Source: Pseudomonas sp. GOM7 (GTDB lineage Bacteria; Pseudomonadota; Gammaproteobacteria; Pseudomonadales; Pseudomonadaceae). Taken from it: a stretch of 64,000 bases of DNA. The stretch is taken from positions 2,480,001-2,544,000 of the forward strand of contig NZ_CP113519.1 of NCBI RefSeq assembly GCF_026723825.1, given 5' to 3'. The notes beneath the pieces were generated by a model. The model was not told the DNA's origin and did not search any database. It worked only from the letters and a program-made list of their open reading frames with translations. Positions 1 through 8,851 of this stretch are shown piece by piece; position 1 is the first letter of the stretch, and every line of letters starts with the position of its first letter. Position numbers and translations under genes: made by a program.

Positions 1-2
1 CG

Positions 3-701
3 GCCGTCGAGGGCTACGCCGCTACCTTGCCGCCGCTGGGCAACCATCAACTGCCAGTGCAGAGCCTGATCGTCGCCACCGAGCCGCTGCCGGCGGATGT
101 CTGGGCCGGCATCGGTCTGGAGCGCGGCCAGGCCTTCAGCGAGTTCAGCCGCCAGGTCACCTATGGCCAGCGCAGCCGCGATGACCGCCTGATCTTCGGT
201 GCGCGCGGTGGCTACCGCTTCGGCGGACGCCTGCGCAGCGACTTCAACCTCAGCGATGACGAGCAGAGCCTGCGCCGTTACCTGATGGGGGAACTCTTTC
301 CGCAGTTGCGCAAGGTGCGTTTCACCCATGCCTGGGGAGGCAATCTGGGCATGGCGCGGCGCTTCCAGCCGCATATGCTGCGTGACACACGCAACCGCAT
401 CGCCTTGTCCGGCGGTTATGGCGGGGAGGGTGTCGGGGCCAGCAATCTGGGCGGGCGTACCCTGGCCGATCTGATTCTCGGGCGCGACAGCGAACTGCTG
501 CGTCAGCCCTGGGTGCTGCACGATAGCCCGATTTCCCATCTGCGCCGCTGGGAGCCCGAGCCCCTGCGTTGGCTCGGCTACAACGCGATCATTCGCAGCT
601 TCGTCCACGAGGACGAGGTGCTGGCCAATCCTCGTAGCCCGGCCTGGCGACGCCGCCTTGCACAAAGGCTGGCGGCTGGGTTGGAAAGCCTGATGTCCTG
701 A
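3..701 (+). CDS. FAD-dependent amine/amino-acid oxidoreductase, C-terminal part (5' end outside window)
   Basis: The reading frame is open from the first bases of the window, so the N-terminal FAD-binding half is missing. The visible 230 or so residues match the C-terminal substrate and FAD-capping part of the DAO/PuuB family: a GGRxxSDF-like stretch, a FTHAWGG segment, and GGYGGEGVGASNLGGRTLADLI near the end, which in this family packs against the flavin. Members oxidise amines such as gamma-glutamylputrescine or glycine-type substrates with oxygen. The exact substrate cannot be read from this fragment. It ends 20 bp from the stop of the convergent esterase gene. Confidence 0.8.
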   Translation, partial: AVEGYAATLPPLGNHQLPVQSLIVATEPLPADVWAGIGLERGQAFSEFSRQVTYGQRSRDDRLIFGARGGYRFGGRLRSDFNLSDDEQSLRRYLMGELFPQLRKVRFTHAWGGNLGMARRFQPHMLRDTRNRIALSGGYGGEGVGASNLGGRTLADLILGRDSELLRQPWVLHDSPISHLRRWEPEPLRWLGYNAIIRSFVHEDEVLANPRSPAWRRRLAQRLAAGLESLMS

Positions 702-720
702 GCGGTCAGGGCCGAGCGCT

Positions 721-1617
721 TCAAGGCAGGCCCAGCGAGCTCAGGAAGCTGTCGACCCGCGCCGTATAGGCAGGGTCTGCACCCAGATCCGCGTTGATCT
801 CGCCATGGGAGCGATCCTCGCGCACCACGCTGACCGTCACACCGAGCTGGCGTGCCTTGGCCGCATAGGCGTCGGCCTGCGGGCAGGCGTCGCGGCGCCG
901 GGTCGAGCAGACTGCCAGCAGCGGGTGCGCATCGTTGCGCAGCACATGCAGGGGCGAGGCTTTCTGCCAGTAGCTGCTGTCCTTGCCAAAGGCACGGTCG
1001 TAGAGCGGCAGATGGCGCCCCTGCATGACGGCCGGTACATCGAAGGCGGCGCTGTCCAGGGCGACGGTGCCGAGCCACGAAGGCGAAACCCCAGGTGCCA
1101 GTTGCGGGTCGCTGTTCAGCAGGGCGACCAGATGAGCGCCGGCGGAATGCCCTATCAGCGCCAGTCGTGCCGGATCGCCGCCCCAGCCTCGGGCCTGGCG
1201 CTGCACGGTCGTCACGGCCTGCGCCACATCGCTGGCCTGGGTCAGCGGATCGGCCTCCGGCAGCAGACGATAGTTGCTCGATACCAGGATGTAGCCCTTG
1301 CCCAGCCAGTGCCGGGTCTTGTTCTCGACCACTGCGTCGCGGGCCTTGTCGCCGGTGTACCAGCCCCCACCGTGCACCATGAACAGGATGGGCGCACTTT
1401 GCGGGTTGGGTGGTAGGTAGACGTCGAAGACCTGCCTTGGGTGCGTGCCGTAAGGCTGATCGTGGAGGACGCGGCTGCCGGCCGGCAGCTCGACCAGCAG
1501 TTGCTGTTCGCTGCGTACTTCGCGGCGTTCTTCGAGTTTTTCACGCAGGATGCCGGCCTGGGCCGTGATGGGCAGACACAGCGCTACGAGGATGAGTAGG
1601 GCGAGGCGGTGGGGCAT
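721..1617 (-). CDS. secreted alpha/beta-hydrolase (carboxylesterase type)
   Basis: 298 residues with a clear signal peptide (hydrophobic run to about residue 21, ending TAQA). HGGGW at about residues 82-86 supplies the oxyanion hole, and GHSAG at about 156-160 carries the nucleophile Ser158. A late His in DRSHGEIN is the likely catalytic base. This is the pattern of the hormone-sensitive-lipase/carboxylesterase-like fold. It probably hydrolyses a small ester in the periplasm; the substrate is unknown. A good AAGGAG site lies 7 bp before the ATG. It stands alone, convergent with the oxidase upstream. Confidence 0.8.
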   Translation of the reverse strand: MPHRLALLILVALCLPITAQAGILREKLEERREVRSEQQLLVELPAGSRVLHDQPYGTHPRQVFDVYLPPNPQSAPILFMVHGGGWYTGDKARDAVVENKTRHWLGKGYILVSSNYRLLPEADPLTQASDVAQAVTTVQRQARGWGGDPARLALIGHSAGAHLVALLNSDPQLAPGVSPSWLGTVALDSAAFDVPAVMQGRHLPLYDRAFGKDSSYWQKASPLHVLRNDAHPLLAVCSTRRRDACPQADAYAAKARQLGVTVSVVREDRSHGEINADLGADPAYTARVDSFLSSLGLP

Positions 1618-1645
1618 TGAGCACTCCTTCAGGGAACGCCAGGCC

Positions 1646-2704
1646 TCATGTTAGTGCAGATCGGCTCGGCGATTGGCGATCCAGATTACGCACCTTGATC
1701 AGTTCGGTGGCGCGGGCGCGCAATTGTCCGCAGCCGCCATCGACATCCTGGCCAGCCGAGTTGCGCACCTTGGTCAGTACGCCACGGCTGTGCAAGTAGC
1801 GCACCATCTCGACGATGCGCTCGCCGTCCGGGCGCTGGTAGTCGTCCGCTTCCAGGCTGTTGTAGGGGATCAGGTTGAGCACGGCGAACTTGCCCTTGAA
1901 CAGGCGCAGGATGTTGTCCATCTCCTCCTGGCTGTCATTGATGCCCTTGAGCAGCGTCCACTGGTACTGAATCGGGTAATCGATGGTCCGGGCATAGGCT
2001 TCGCCCAGCTCCAGCAGATCTTCGGGGTCGATGCGCGGCGCCTTCGGCAGCAGGCGCTGGCGCAGTTCGGCATCGGTGGTATGCAGCGACAGGGCCAGGG
2101 CAGGGCGCACGCGCTGCTGCGGCAGGCGCTCGAACACGCGCGGGTCGCCCACCGTGGAGAACACCAGGTTGCGCTGGCCGATGCCGCCCTCGGTGCCGAG
2201 CAGGTCGATGGCCTCCAGCACGTTGTCGAGGTTATGCGCCGGCTCGCCCATGCCCATGAACACCACCTTCTTCACCGGGCGAAAGCGTCGCCCCAGGGCC
2301 ACCTGGGCGACCATCTCGGCGCTGCTGAGCTGGCGCAGCAGGCCGCTCTTGCCGGTCATGCAGAACACGCAGCCCACGGCGCAGCCGACCTGGCTGGAGA
2401 TACACAGACCGTCGCGCGGTAGCAGCACGCTTTCCACCATCTGCTTGTCGGCCAGTTCCACCAGCAGGCGGGCCGACCCATCGGCGCCGGGGTGCTCGGA
2501 GCGCAGGCGGGCCAGGCCATCGAGCTCAGCGGCCAGCGCCGGCAGGCCCTGGCGCACCGACAGCGGCAGGAAGTTCTCGGTCTTCTGATGCTTGGTGCCG
2601 GTGTCCAGCGGCTTGCCTTGCAGCCAGGCACGGGTGATGCGCCCGATATGCTGGGGTTTGGCGCCTAGGGCGGCGAGATGTTGGCTGATGTCGGAGAGCT
2701 GCAT
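1646..2704 (-). CDS. RlmN/Cfr-family radical SAM RNA methyltransferase (paralogue)
   Basis: 352 residues. The radical SAM cluster motif is C108-x3-C112-x2-C115 (SSQVGCAVGCVFCM). A conserved C-terminal cysteine sits in GQDVDGGCGQL, matching the Cys that carries the transient methyl group in RlmN and Cfr, so it should be catalytically competent. RlmN methylates A2503 of 23S rRNA and A37 of some tRNAs; Cfr methylates C8 of A2503. The N-terminus differs from what I know of the main pseudomonad RlmN, so I treat it as a second copy with an unproven target. It may be cotranscribed with the membrane protein gene 15 bp upstream. Confidence 0.8.
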   Translation of the reverse strand: MQLSDISQHLAALGAKPQHIGRITRAWLQGKPLDTGTKHQKTENFLPLSVRQGLPALAAELDGLARLRSEHPGADGSARLLVELADKQMVESVLLPRDGLCISSQVGCAVGCVFCMTGKSGLLRQLSSAEMVAQVALGRRFRPVKKVVFMGMGEPAHNLDNVLEAIDLLGTEGGIGQRNLVFSTVGDPRVFERLPQQRVRPALALSLHTTDAELRQRLLPKAPRIDPEDLLELGEAYARTIDYPIQYQWTLLKGINDSQEEMDNILRLFKGKFAVLNLIPYNSLEADDYQRPDGERIVEMVRYLHSRGVLTKVRNSAGQDVDGGCGQLRARATELIKVRNLDRQSPSRSALT

Positions 2705-2719
2705 GGGGCGCGGATGCTA

Positions 2720-3745
2720 TCACTTGGCCGGGGCGTCGACCACGTCGAAGCGCAGCACGCCGATCATCTGTCCGGCCTCGGTCACCACCTCGACCTGCCA
2801 CTGGCCCAGAGCATCGCCGGGAAAGTGCAGCTTGTGCGTCCAGGCGCGGTAGCCCTGCTTGCGTCCGCCCTGGATATCCAGGGCAATGCGATCCACCTCG
2901 CGACCGTTGTGCCGCCAGACGTGATAGATGCGCTCGTTCAGGCCGCGTGGTGCGTTGATCGCGGTGTAGGCGTAGAGCCCGTCGTCCTGCAGTTGCGCCA
3001 GGGTCACGCTTTCCAGTTGTTCGCCCGGCGTGCGCAATTGGCCATCGAAGCGATCGCTGATGGCCACCTCGGTCAGCCACAGGGTGGCGGGCGGCACCCA
3101 CACGCGCGCCACCCAGCCGCCGGCGGCCAGCACCAGCGGCAGCAGGGCGAAGGTGAGGATGCGGCGCCAGCCTGAGGAGCCGATCAGCCCGGACAGGCTG
3201 GGCAGCGCCAGCAGCGTGGCCAGCGCCAGCGAGATGCCATAACTCTGCGGCGTGCTCAGGTGGAAGATGATCGGCAGGGCGGTGAGCATCACCGCGAACA
3301 GCGTCAGGGTGTGGAAGCTCAGCAGCAACCAGCGCCGTGGTGCCAGCCAGCGGTAGTAGATGGGGTCGGTGATCGAGGCCAGCGCGGCGGCGGCCAGCAG
3401 GCCACTGAACAGCAACTGCCCGCTGTTCCAGGTGGTGGTGATGAAAAAGAACGGCAGAACGAAGAACAGGCTTTCCTGATGGATCATCTGCGTGGCGTAG
3501 CGCAGCAGTGGCAGCGGCAGCTCGAAACCGAAGCGCTGGGCGATACGCTCACGCAGCAGGTTTTCCAGAATCAGCCAGACCCAACTGACCAGCAGCACCA
3601 CGCCCAGTACTTTGGCCAGATGTGCCTGGCGATCCACCAGCAGAAAGCTGGCCACCCCCGAGCAGAAGCCGAACAGGGCGATCAGGCCTGGGTAGCGGTG
3701 CATCCAGGCGAGCAGAGTGGGGATCTTGTCGAGCAGGGCTTTCAT
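2720..3745 (-). CDS. inner-membrane protein with C-terminal DUF2914-like domain
   Basis: 341 residues from the ATG at 3745; a longer frame upstream has an implausible Arg/Pro/Cys-rich leader. There are about six to eight hydrophobic helices in the first 210 residues, then a soluble domain of about 120 residues with WRHNGREVDRIALDIQGG and YRAWTHKL, typical of DUF2914. Family members are described as DUF5924/DUF2914 proteins (recalled, not searched). The soluble part is likely periplasmic. The gene lies just upstream of the RlmN-like gene on the same strand and may share its transcript. Function unknown. Confidence 0.7.
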   Translation of the reverse strand: MKALLDKIPTLLAWMHRYPGLIALFGFCSGVASFLLVDRQAHLAKVLGVVLLVSWVWLILENLLRERIAQRFGFELPLPLLRYATQMIHQESLFFVLPFFFITTTWNSGQLLFSGLLAAAALASITDPIYYRWLAPRRWLLLSFHTLTLFAVMLTALPIIFHLSTPQSYGISLALATLLALPSLSGLIGSSGWRRILTFALLPLVLAAGGWVARVWVPPATLWLTEVAISDRFDGQLRTPGEQLESVTLAQLQDDGLYAYTAINAPRGLNERIYHVWRHNGREVDRIALDIQGGRKQGYRAWTHKLHFPGDALGQWQVEVVTEAGQMIGVLRFDVVDAPAK

Positions 3746-3885
3746 CGAGGGCAGCGCAGGTGGAGTGCAAGGCGGGCATGCTAGGCAGGCTGGCGGCGTG
3801 GTGCAAGCGGATCGTCGACGGTGCTGGCGATGCCGCGCCGCTTGCGGCACTATTGCGCCCCCGTTTCACCACCGAGTCCGAATCG

Positions 3886-4185
3886 ATGAAATTCATCCAT
3901 CAACGCGAGCAACTGGAAGAGGGCGATCTGGTGGTCATCCAGTGTTCGCAGCCGTGCAATATCCGCCTGATGAACGATGCCAACTTCCGTGCCTTCAAGA
4001 ACCGTGGCCGGCACAGCTACCACGGCGGCGCCTTCATCAAGTTCCCGGCGAAGATCAGTGTGCCGTCCAGCGGCTTCTGGAATATCACCATCGACACCGT
4101 CACCCGCAAGGCGGTGAGCATGACGCGCAAGCCGCAGCTCGAGTACAGCATCACCATCAAGCGTCAGCGCCGCGAAGGCGTTTGA
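3886..4185 (+). CDS. DUF1883-type small protein
   Basis: 99 residues starting MKFIHQREQ. I chose this ATG because the frame upstream of it is low-complexity and overlaps the divergent gene's leader. The protein is a compact beta-rich domain with VVIQCSQPCNIRLM and SSGFWNITIDT, which I recognise as the DUF1883 fold found alone or beside TIR and similar signalling domains. No signal peptide or membrane segment. Biochemical role not known. Confidence 0.7.
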   Translation: MKFIHQREQLEEGDLVVIQCSQPCNIRLMNDANFRAFKNRGRHSYHGGAFIKFPAKISVPSSGFWNITIDTVTRKAVSMTRKPQLEYSITIKRQRREGV

Positions 4186-4262
4186 GTCGGGGAGAAAAAC
4201 TCTAAACCTCGGTGCTCCGGGCCAGGTCACAGCTGTGTGAACTGGATAAAAAGGAGCACCCC

Positions 4263-4349
4263 ATGCTGAAATTTCTCGGTAGCACCGTCGGTATCATCTT
4301 CATCATCGGCCTGATCGTGGTCATTGGCCTGTTCAAGCTGCTGTTCTGA
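4263..4349 (+). CDS. 28-residue single-helix membrane peptide
   Basis: A short frame, MLKFLGSTVG followed by a strongly hydrophobic Ile/Val/Leu/Gly helix and ending KLLF. A good AAGGAG site lies 7-9 bp before the ATG, and a strong hairpin follows the stop by 5 bp. A ribosome site, a perfect transmembrane profile and a hairpin make this a believable small gene even though nothing identifies its role. Similar one-helix peptides often bind or tune membrane complexes, but that is inference. Confidence 0.6.
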   Translation: MLKFLGSTVGIIFIIGLIVVIGLFKLLF

Positions 4350-4354
4350 ACCTC

Positions 4355-4385
4355 GCTCGCCCCGCTGCCAGGCAGCGGGGCGAGC
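4355..4385. terminator. GC-rich hairpin between the small peptide gene and osmE
   Basis: Perfect 15-base arms (GCTCGCCCCGCTGCC and its complement) around one base. It sits between the ends of two convergent genes. There is no T-run on either side, so it is a hairpin with terminator placement rather than a textbook intrinsic terminator. Confidence 0.6.
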
Positions 4386-4390
4386 CTTCA

Positions 4391-4723
4391 TCACAGGCGA
4401 CGCTGGTTGTCCTGGTGCTGTGCGCAGGTCATGAAGCCCTTGCTGTCTACCCGGCCGTTGGCGTCGAAATTCACGTAGTAGGGCTGCTCCACACCTTTGG
4501 CATAGAGCACGTACTCGTTGCAGGTGCCGCCGGTGTAGCGGTTCTGCTCCTGCGAGGAGGGCGGGCCTCCGATCGTGCGAACCTGCTCCTGGGTCATGCC
4601 ATCTTCGACCTGCTTGACCAGGGGTTCATCGCTAAAGGTCACGTAATCGACGGGGTTCTCGAAGGTCGAGCAGCCGCCGAGGGTGGCGGCTACGGTCAGT
4701 ACTGCCAGGCTGTGCTTGTACAT
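4391..4723 (-). CDS. osmE: osmotically inducible lipoprotein OsmE
   Basis: 110 residues from the ATG at 4723. Signal peptide MYKHSLAVLTVAATLGGC with lipobox LGGC (Cys18), so it is lipidated and probably sits in the outer membrane. The mature part has DGMTQEQVRTIGGPPSS and NEYVLY, the SmpA/OmlA (BamE-like) fold of OsmE. In enterics the gene responds to osmotic stress; no regulatory site is obvious here. It lies downstream of metH on the opposite side of a short gap. Confidence 0.85.
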   Translation of the reverse strand: MYKHSLAVLTVAATLGGCSTFENPVDYVTFSDEPLVKQVEDGMTQEQVRTIGGPPSSQEQNRYTGGTCNEYVLYAKGVEQPYYVNFDANGRVDSKGFMTCAQHQDNQRRL

Positions 4724-4836
4724 GTCGTCGCTCCAGGGTTTGAGCCGCAATGGCTCGACACTGATATGGAGCGACGTGCTGGCGCTGGAGTTCGAGTTTT
4801 TTCGGCGCCGGCCACCCGTTCAGGGCGCCGCCGCAC

Positions 4837-7800
4837 TCAGTCGTCGTAACCCAGGTTCGGCGCCAGCCAGCGTTCGCTGATGGCGATGTCCTGACCCTTG
4901 CGCTGGCTGTAGCGCTCGATCTGATCCTTGTCCACCTTGCCGACGGCGAAGTACTGCGCCTCGGGATGGGCGAAGTACCAGCCGGACACGGCTGCCGCCG
5001 GGAACATGGCGTAGTGCTCGGTGAGGAACACGCCGCTGCGCCCGGCCTTGTTGTAATCGGCCTCGGGGTCGAGCAGCTTGAACAGCGTGGCCTTCTCGGT
5101 GTGATCCGGGCAGGCCGGATAGCCGGGGGCAGGGCGGATGCCCTTGTACTGCTCGCGAATCAGCGCCTCGTTGTCCAGTTGCTCGTCCGCCGCGTAGCCC
5201 CAGTACTCCTTGCGCACGCGCTCGTGCAGCCATTCGGCGCAGGCCTCGGCCAGGCGGTCGGCGAGGGCCTTGACCATGATCGAGTTGTAGTCGTCGCCCT
5301 TGGCCTCGTAGGCCTTGGCCACTTCCTCGGCGCCAATGCCGGCGGTGGTGATGAAGCCACCCACATAATCCGTAATGCCGCTTTCCTTGGGCGCGACGAA
5401 GTCGGCCAGGGACAGATTCGGCTTGCCATCGGGCTTGATGGTCTGCTGGCGCAGGTGGTGCAGGGTGGCCAGCTTCTCGCCGCTGTCGCCGTAGACTTCG
5501 ATGTCGTCGTCACGCACCTGGTTGGCCGGCCAGAAGCCGAACACGGCGCGGGCCTTGATCAGCTTTTCGTCGATCAGCTTGCGCAGCATCGCCTGGGCGT
5601 CGTTGAACAGGCTGGTGGCCGCCTCGCCGACGATCTCGTCGCTGAGGATGCGCGGGTACTTGCCGGCCAGATCCCAGGAGATGAAGAAGGGCGTCCAGTC
5701 GATGTACTCGGCCAGCACGTTGAGGTCGATATCGTCCAGCACCTGGGCACCGGTGAATGTGGGCTTGGGTGCGACGTAGCCGTTCCAGTCGAAGGCCGGT
5801 TTGTTGGCGATGGCGTTGTCGTAGCTCAGGCGCTCGGTGCGGGTGGCGCGGGCGGCAGTGCGTTCGCGCACCACGGCGTAGTCCTCGCGGGTCTTCTGCA
5901 CGAAGTCGGCTTTCAGTTCCTTGGACAGCAACTGAGTGGCAACGCCCACGGCGCGCGAGGCGTCGGTGACGTAGACCACGGCATCGTTGCTGTACTGCGG
6001 ATCGATCTTCACCGCCGTGTGCGCCTTGGAGGTGGTCGCGCCGCCGATCATCAGCGGCAGGTTGAAGCCCTGGCGCTGCATTTCCTTGGCGACGTGCACC
6101 ATCTCGTCCAGCGACGGGGTGATCAGGCCCGACAAGCCGATGATGTCGCACTTCTCGGCGATGGCGGTCTGCAGGATTTTCTCCGCCGGCACCATCACGC
6201 CCAGATCGACGATATCGTAGCCATTACACCCGAGGACGACGCCGACAATGTTCTTGCCGATGTCGTGCACGTCGCCCTTGACCGTGGCCATGAGGATCTT
6301 GCCCTTGGCTTCCGGCTTGTCGCCTTTCTCGGCTTCGATGAAGGGAATCAGGTGCGCCACGGCCTGCTTCATCACCCGGGCGGACTTGACCACCTGAGGC
6401 AGGAACATCTTGCCCGAGCCGAACAGGTCGCCAACCACGTTCATGCCGCTCATCAGCGGGCCCTCGATCACTTCGATGGGGCGCGCGCACTGCTGGCGGC
6501 ATTCCTCGGTGTCTTCGACGATAAAGGCGGTGATGCCCTTGACCAGCGCGTGTTCCAGGCGCTTGTCCACCGGCAGCGAGCGCCACTCTTCGTTCTCGAC
6601 TTCCTTGGCGGCGCCGTCGCCCTTGTACTTGTCGGCGATGGCCAACAGCGCTTCGGTGGCGCCGTCGTTACGGTTGAGCACCACGTCCTCGACCGCGTCG
6701 CGCAGCTCCTTGGGAATCTCGTCGTAGATCTCCAACTGACCGGCGTTGACGATGCCCATGGTCAGGCCGTTCTTGATCGCGTAGTAGAGGAACACCGAGT
6801 GGATCGCCTCGCGCACCGGGTTGTTGCCACGGAAGGAGAACGACACGTTGGACACACCGCCGCTGGAAAGGGCAAACGGCAGGTTGTCGCGGATATAGGC
6901 GCAGGCCTCGATGAAGTCCACCGCGTAGTTGTTGTGCTCCTCGATGCCGGTGGCCACGGCGAAGATGTTCGGGTCGAAGATGATGTCTTCCGGCGGGAAG
7001 CCCACTTCGTTGACCAGAATGTCGTAGCTGCGCTGGCAGATTTCCTTCTTGCGCGCGGCGGTGTCGGCCTGGCCCACTTCGTCGAAGGCCATCACCACCA
7101 CGGCGGCGCCATAGCGTTTGCACAGGCGAGCATGATGCTTGAACGCCTCGACACCTTCCTTCATGGAAATCGAGTTGACGATGCCCTTGCCTTGAATGCA
7201 TTTGAGGCCGGCTTCGATCACCTCCCACTTGGAGGAGTCGATCATGATAGGCACGCGGGAAATGTCCGGCTCACCGGCGATCAGGTTGAGGAACCTGACC
7301 ATCGCCGCCTTGGAGTCGAGCATGCCCTCGTCCATGTTGATGTCGATGACCTGGGCACCGGCTTCCACCTGCTGCAGGGCGACTTCCAGGGCCTCGGTGT
7401 AGTTCTCCTCGCGGATCAGGCGGGCGAACTTGGCGCTGCCGGTGATGTTGGTGCGCTCGCCGACGTTGACGAACAGCGAGTTGCGATCGATGGTGAAGGG
7501 CTCCAGGCCCGACAGGCGGCAGGCTTTGGGAATATCCGGGATCACGCGCGGCGAGTACTTGGCCACCGCCTCGGCGATCGCCTGGATATGCGCTGGGGTG
7601 GTGCCGCAGCAGCCACCGATGATGTTAAGGAAGCCGCTGGCAGCGAACTCTTCGACCACTGCAGCCATTTCTGCCGGGCTCTCGTCGTACTCGCCAAAGG
7701 CGTTGGGCAGGCCGGCGTTGGGGTGGGCGGAGACATGGGTGTCGGCCTTGTTGGCCAGCTCTTCCAGGTACGGGCGCAGGTCCTTGGCGCCGAGGGCGCA

Positions 7801-8559
7801 GTTAAGGCCCACGGAGATCGGCTTGGCGTGGCGCACCGAGTTCCAGAACGCCTCGGTGGTCTGCCCGGACAGGGTACGGCCGGAGGCGTCGGTGATGGTG
7901 CCGGAGATCATGATCGGCAGTTCGACGCCGTCTTCCTCGAACACCTGCTGCACGGCGAAGATCGCCGCCTTGGCGTTGAGGGTGTCGAAGATGGTCTCGA
8001 TCAGGATCAGGTCGGCGCCACCCTCGATCAGCCCGCGGGTGGCTTCGGTGTAGTTCTCCACCAGCTCGTCGAAGGTGACGTTGCGGTAGCCGGGGTCGTT
8101 GACGTCCGGGGAGATCGAGCAGGTGCGGCTGGTCGGGCCTAAGACGCCTGCGACGAAGCGCGGGCGATCCGGGGTTTCCAGGGTCTTGGCGTCGCAGACT
8201 TCACGGGCGACGCGGGCACCGGCCAGGTTCAGCTCGTAGACCAGCTCCTCCATGTCGTAGTCGGCCTGCGACACGCGAGTGGCGTTGAAGGTGTTGGTCT
8301 CCAGGATATCGGCGCCGGCATCCAGGTAGGCCCTCTCGATCTCGGCGATGATCTGCGGCTGGCTGAGCAGCAGCAGGTCGTTGTTGCCCTTGACGTCGCT
8401 GGGCCAGTCGGCAAAGCGCTCGCCCCGATAATCGGCCTCGTCCAGCTTGTAGCTCTGGATCATGGTGCCCATGCCGCCATCGAGGATCAGGATGCGTTCC
8501 TTGAGGGCTTGTTGAAGGGCTTGCAGCCGGGCGCTGCGATCACTGAGCGTGCTGGACAT
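4837..8559 (-). CDS. metH: cobalamin-dependent methionine synthase MetH
   Basis: About 1240 residues, the normal length. It transfers the methyl of 5-methyltetrahydrofolate to homocysteine through cob(I)alamin. Domains in order: homocysteine/zinc domain (GGMGTMIQ near the start, GGCCGTTP near residue 318), pterin-binding domain ([14 protein letters not shown]), cobalamin cap and Rossmann domain with the [10 protein letters not shown] motif whose His coordinates cobalt, and the reactivation domain binding S-adenosylmethionine at the C-terminus. The ATG at 8559 (MSSTL) is preferred over a TTG two codons upstream. A MetR-like operator lies about 80 bp upstream. Confidence 0.97.
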   Translation of the reverse strand: MSSTLSDRSARLQALQQALKERILILDGGMGTMIQSYKLDEADYRGERFADWPSDVKGNNDLLLLSQPQIIAEIERAYLDAGADILETNTFNATRVSQADYDMEELVYELNLAGARVAREVCDAKTLETPDRPRFVAGVLGPTSRTCSISPDVNDPGYRNVTFDELVENYTEATRGLIEGGADLILIETIFDTLNAKAAIFAVQQVFEEDGVELPIMISGTITDASGRTLSGQTTEAFWNSVRHAKPISVGLNCALGAKDLRPYLEELANKADTHVSAHPNAGLPNAFGEYDESPAEMAAVVEEFAASGFLNIIGGCCGTTPAHIQAIAEAVAKYSPRVIPDIPKACRLSGLEPFTIDRNSLFVNVGERTNITGSAKFARLIREENYTEALEVALQQVEAGAQVIDINMDEGMLDSKAAMVRFLNLIAGEPDISRVPIMIDSSKWEVIEAGLKCIQGKGIVNSISMKEGVEAFKHHARLCKRYGAAVVVMAFDEVGQADTAARKKEICQRSYDILVNEVGFPPEDIIFDPNIFAVATGIEEHNNYAVDFIEACAYIRDNLPFALSSGGVSNVSFSFRGNNPVREAIHSVFLYYAIKNGLTMGIVNAGQLEIYDEIPKELRDAVEDVVLNRNDGATEALLAIADKYKGDGAAKEVENEEWRSLPVDKRLEHALVKGITAFIVEDTEECRQQCARPIEVIEGPLMSGMNVVGDLFGSGKMFLPQVVKSARVMKQAVAHLIPFIEAEKGDKPEAKGKILMATVKGDVHDIGKNIVGVVLGCNGYDIVDLGVMVPAEKILQTAIAEKCDIIGLSGLITPSLDEMVHVAKEMQRQGFNLPLMIGGATTSKAHTAVKIDPQYSNDAVVYVTDASRAVGVATQLLSKELKADFVQKTREDYAVVRERTAARATRTERLSYDNAIANKPAFDWNGYVAPKPTFTGAQVLDDIDLNVLAEYIDWTPFFISWDLAGKYPRILSDEIVGEAATSLFNDAQAMLRKLIDEKLIKARAVFGFWPANQVRDDDIEVYGDSGEKLATLHHLRQQTIKPDGKPNLSLADFVAPKESGITDYVGGFITTAGIGAEEVAKAYEAKGDDYNSIMVKALADRLAEACAEWLHERVRKEYWGYAADEQLDNEALIREQYKGIRPAPGYPACPDHTEKATLFKLLDPEADYNKAGRSGVFLTEHYAMFPAAAVSGWYFAHPEAQYFAVGKVDKDQIERYSQRKGQDIAISERWLAPNLGYDD

Positions 8560-8637
8560 GGTCAACCTGTCTGGCCTGGAGAAAAAGGGGGCAAATCATA
8601 GCAAGGATGCAGCGCTTTCGGACGATGCAGGGTTTTC

Positions 8638-8654
8638 CATGAATTTCATTCATG
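8638..8654 (-). promoter_or_regulatory. MetR-like operator upstream of metH
   Basis: CATGAAT-TTC-ATTCATG is a perfect 7+7 inverted repeat. Inside it TGAA-N5-TTCA (8640-8652) matches the MetR consensus TGAANNTNNTTCA, including the central T. It lies about 80 bp before the metH start, where a LysR-type activator would bind. MetR with homocysteine controls metH/metE in enterics; use here is inferred. Confidence 0.6.
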
Positions 8655-8851
8655 TTGGTGCGGGCGGCTCAGTAGTCATCGATGTGAGTGATGCGCTGGG
8701 GCGCCCTCTCGCGAATGGGCGTAGACAGCAGGCCTGTCACTGCATACCTGGCTGGGGTGAATGGCTTTCAGGGCATTTGTAACCGGCGCCCCGCTGTAGC
8801 GAAGCGCAGTTATCGGTAGAATCGAGCGCATTCCCTCCCTGGACGATCCCG

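Noticed and set aside
4966..8142. Very long open frame antisense to metH
   Set aside because: It is the complementary-frame shadow of a high-GC gene; the sequence is His/Val/Asp-biased with no recognisable domain.
8560..8851. SAH or cobalamin riboswitch upstream of metH
   Set aside because: I could not find the conserved core of either; only the MetR-like dyad stands out.
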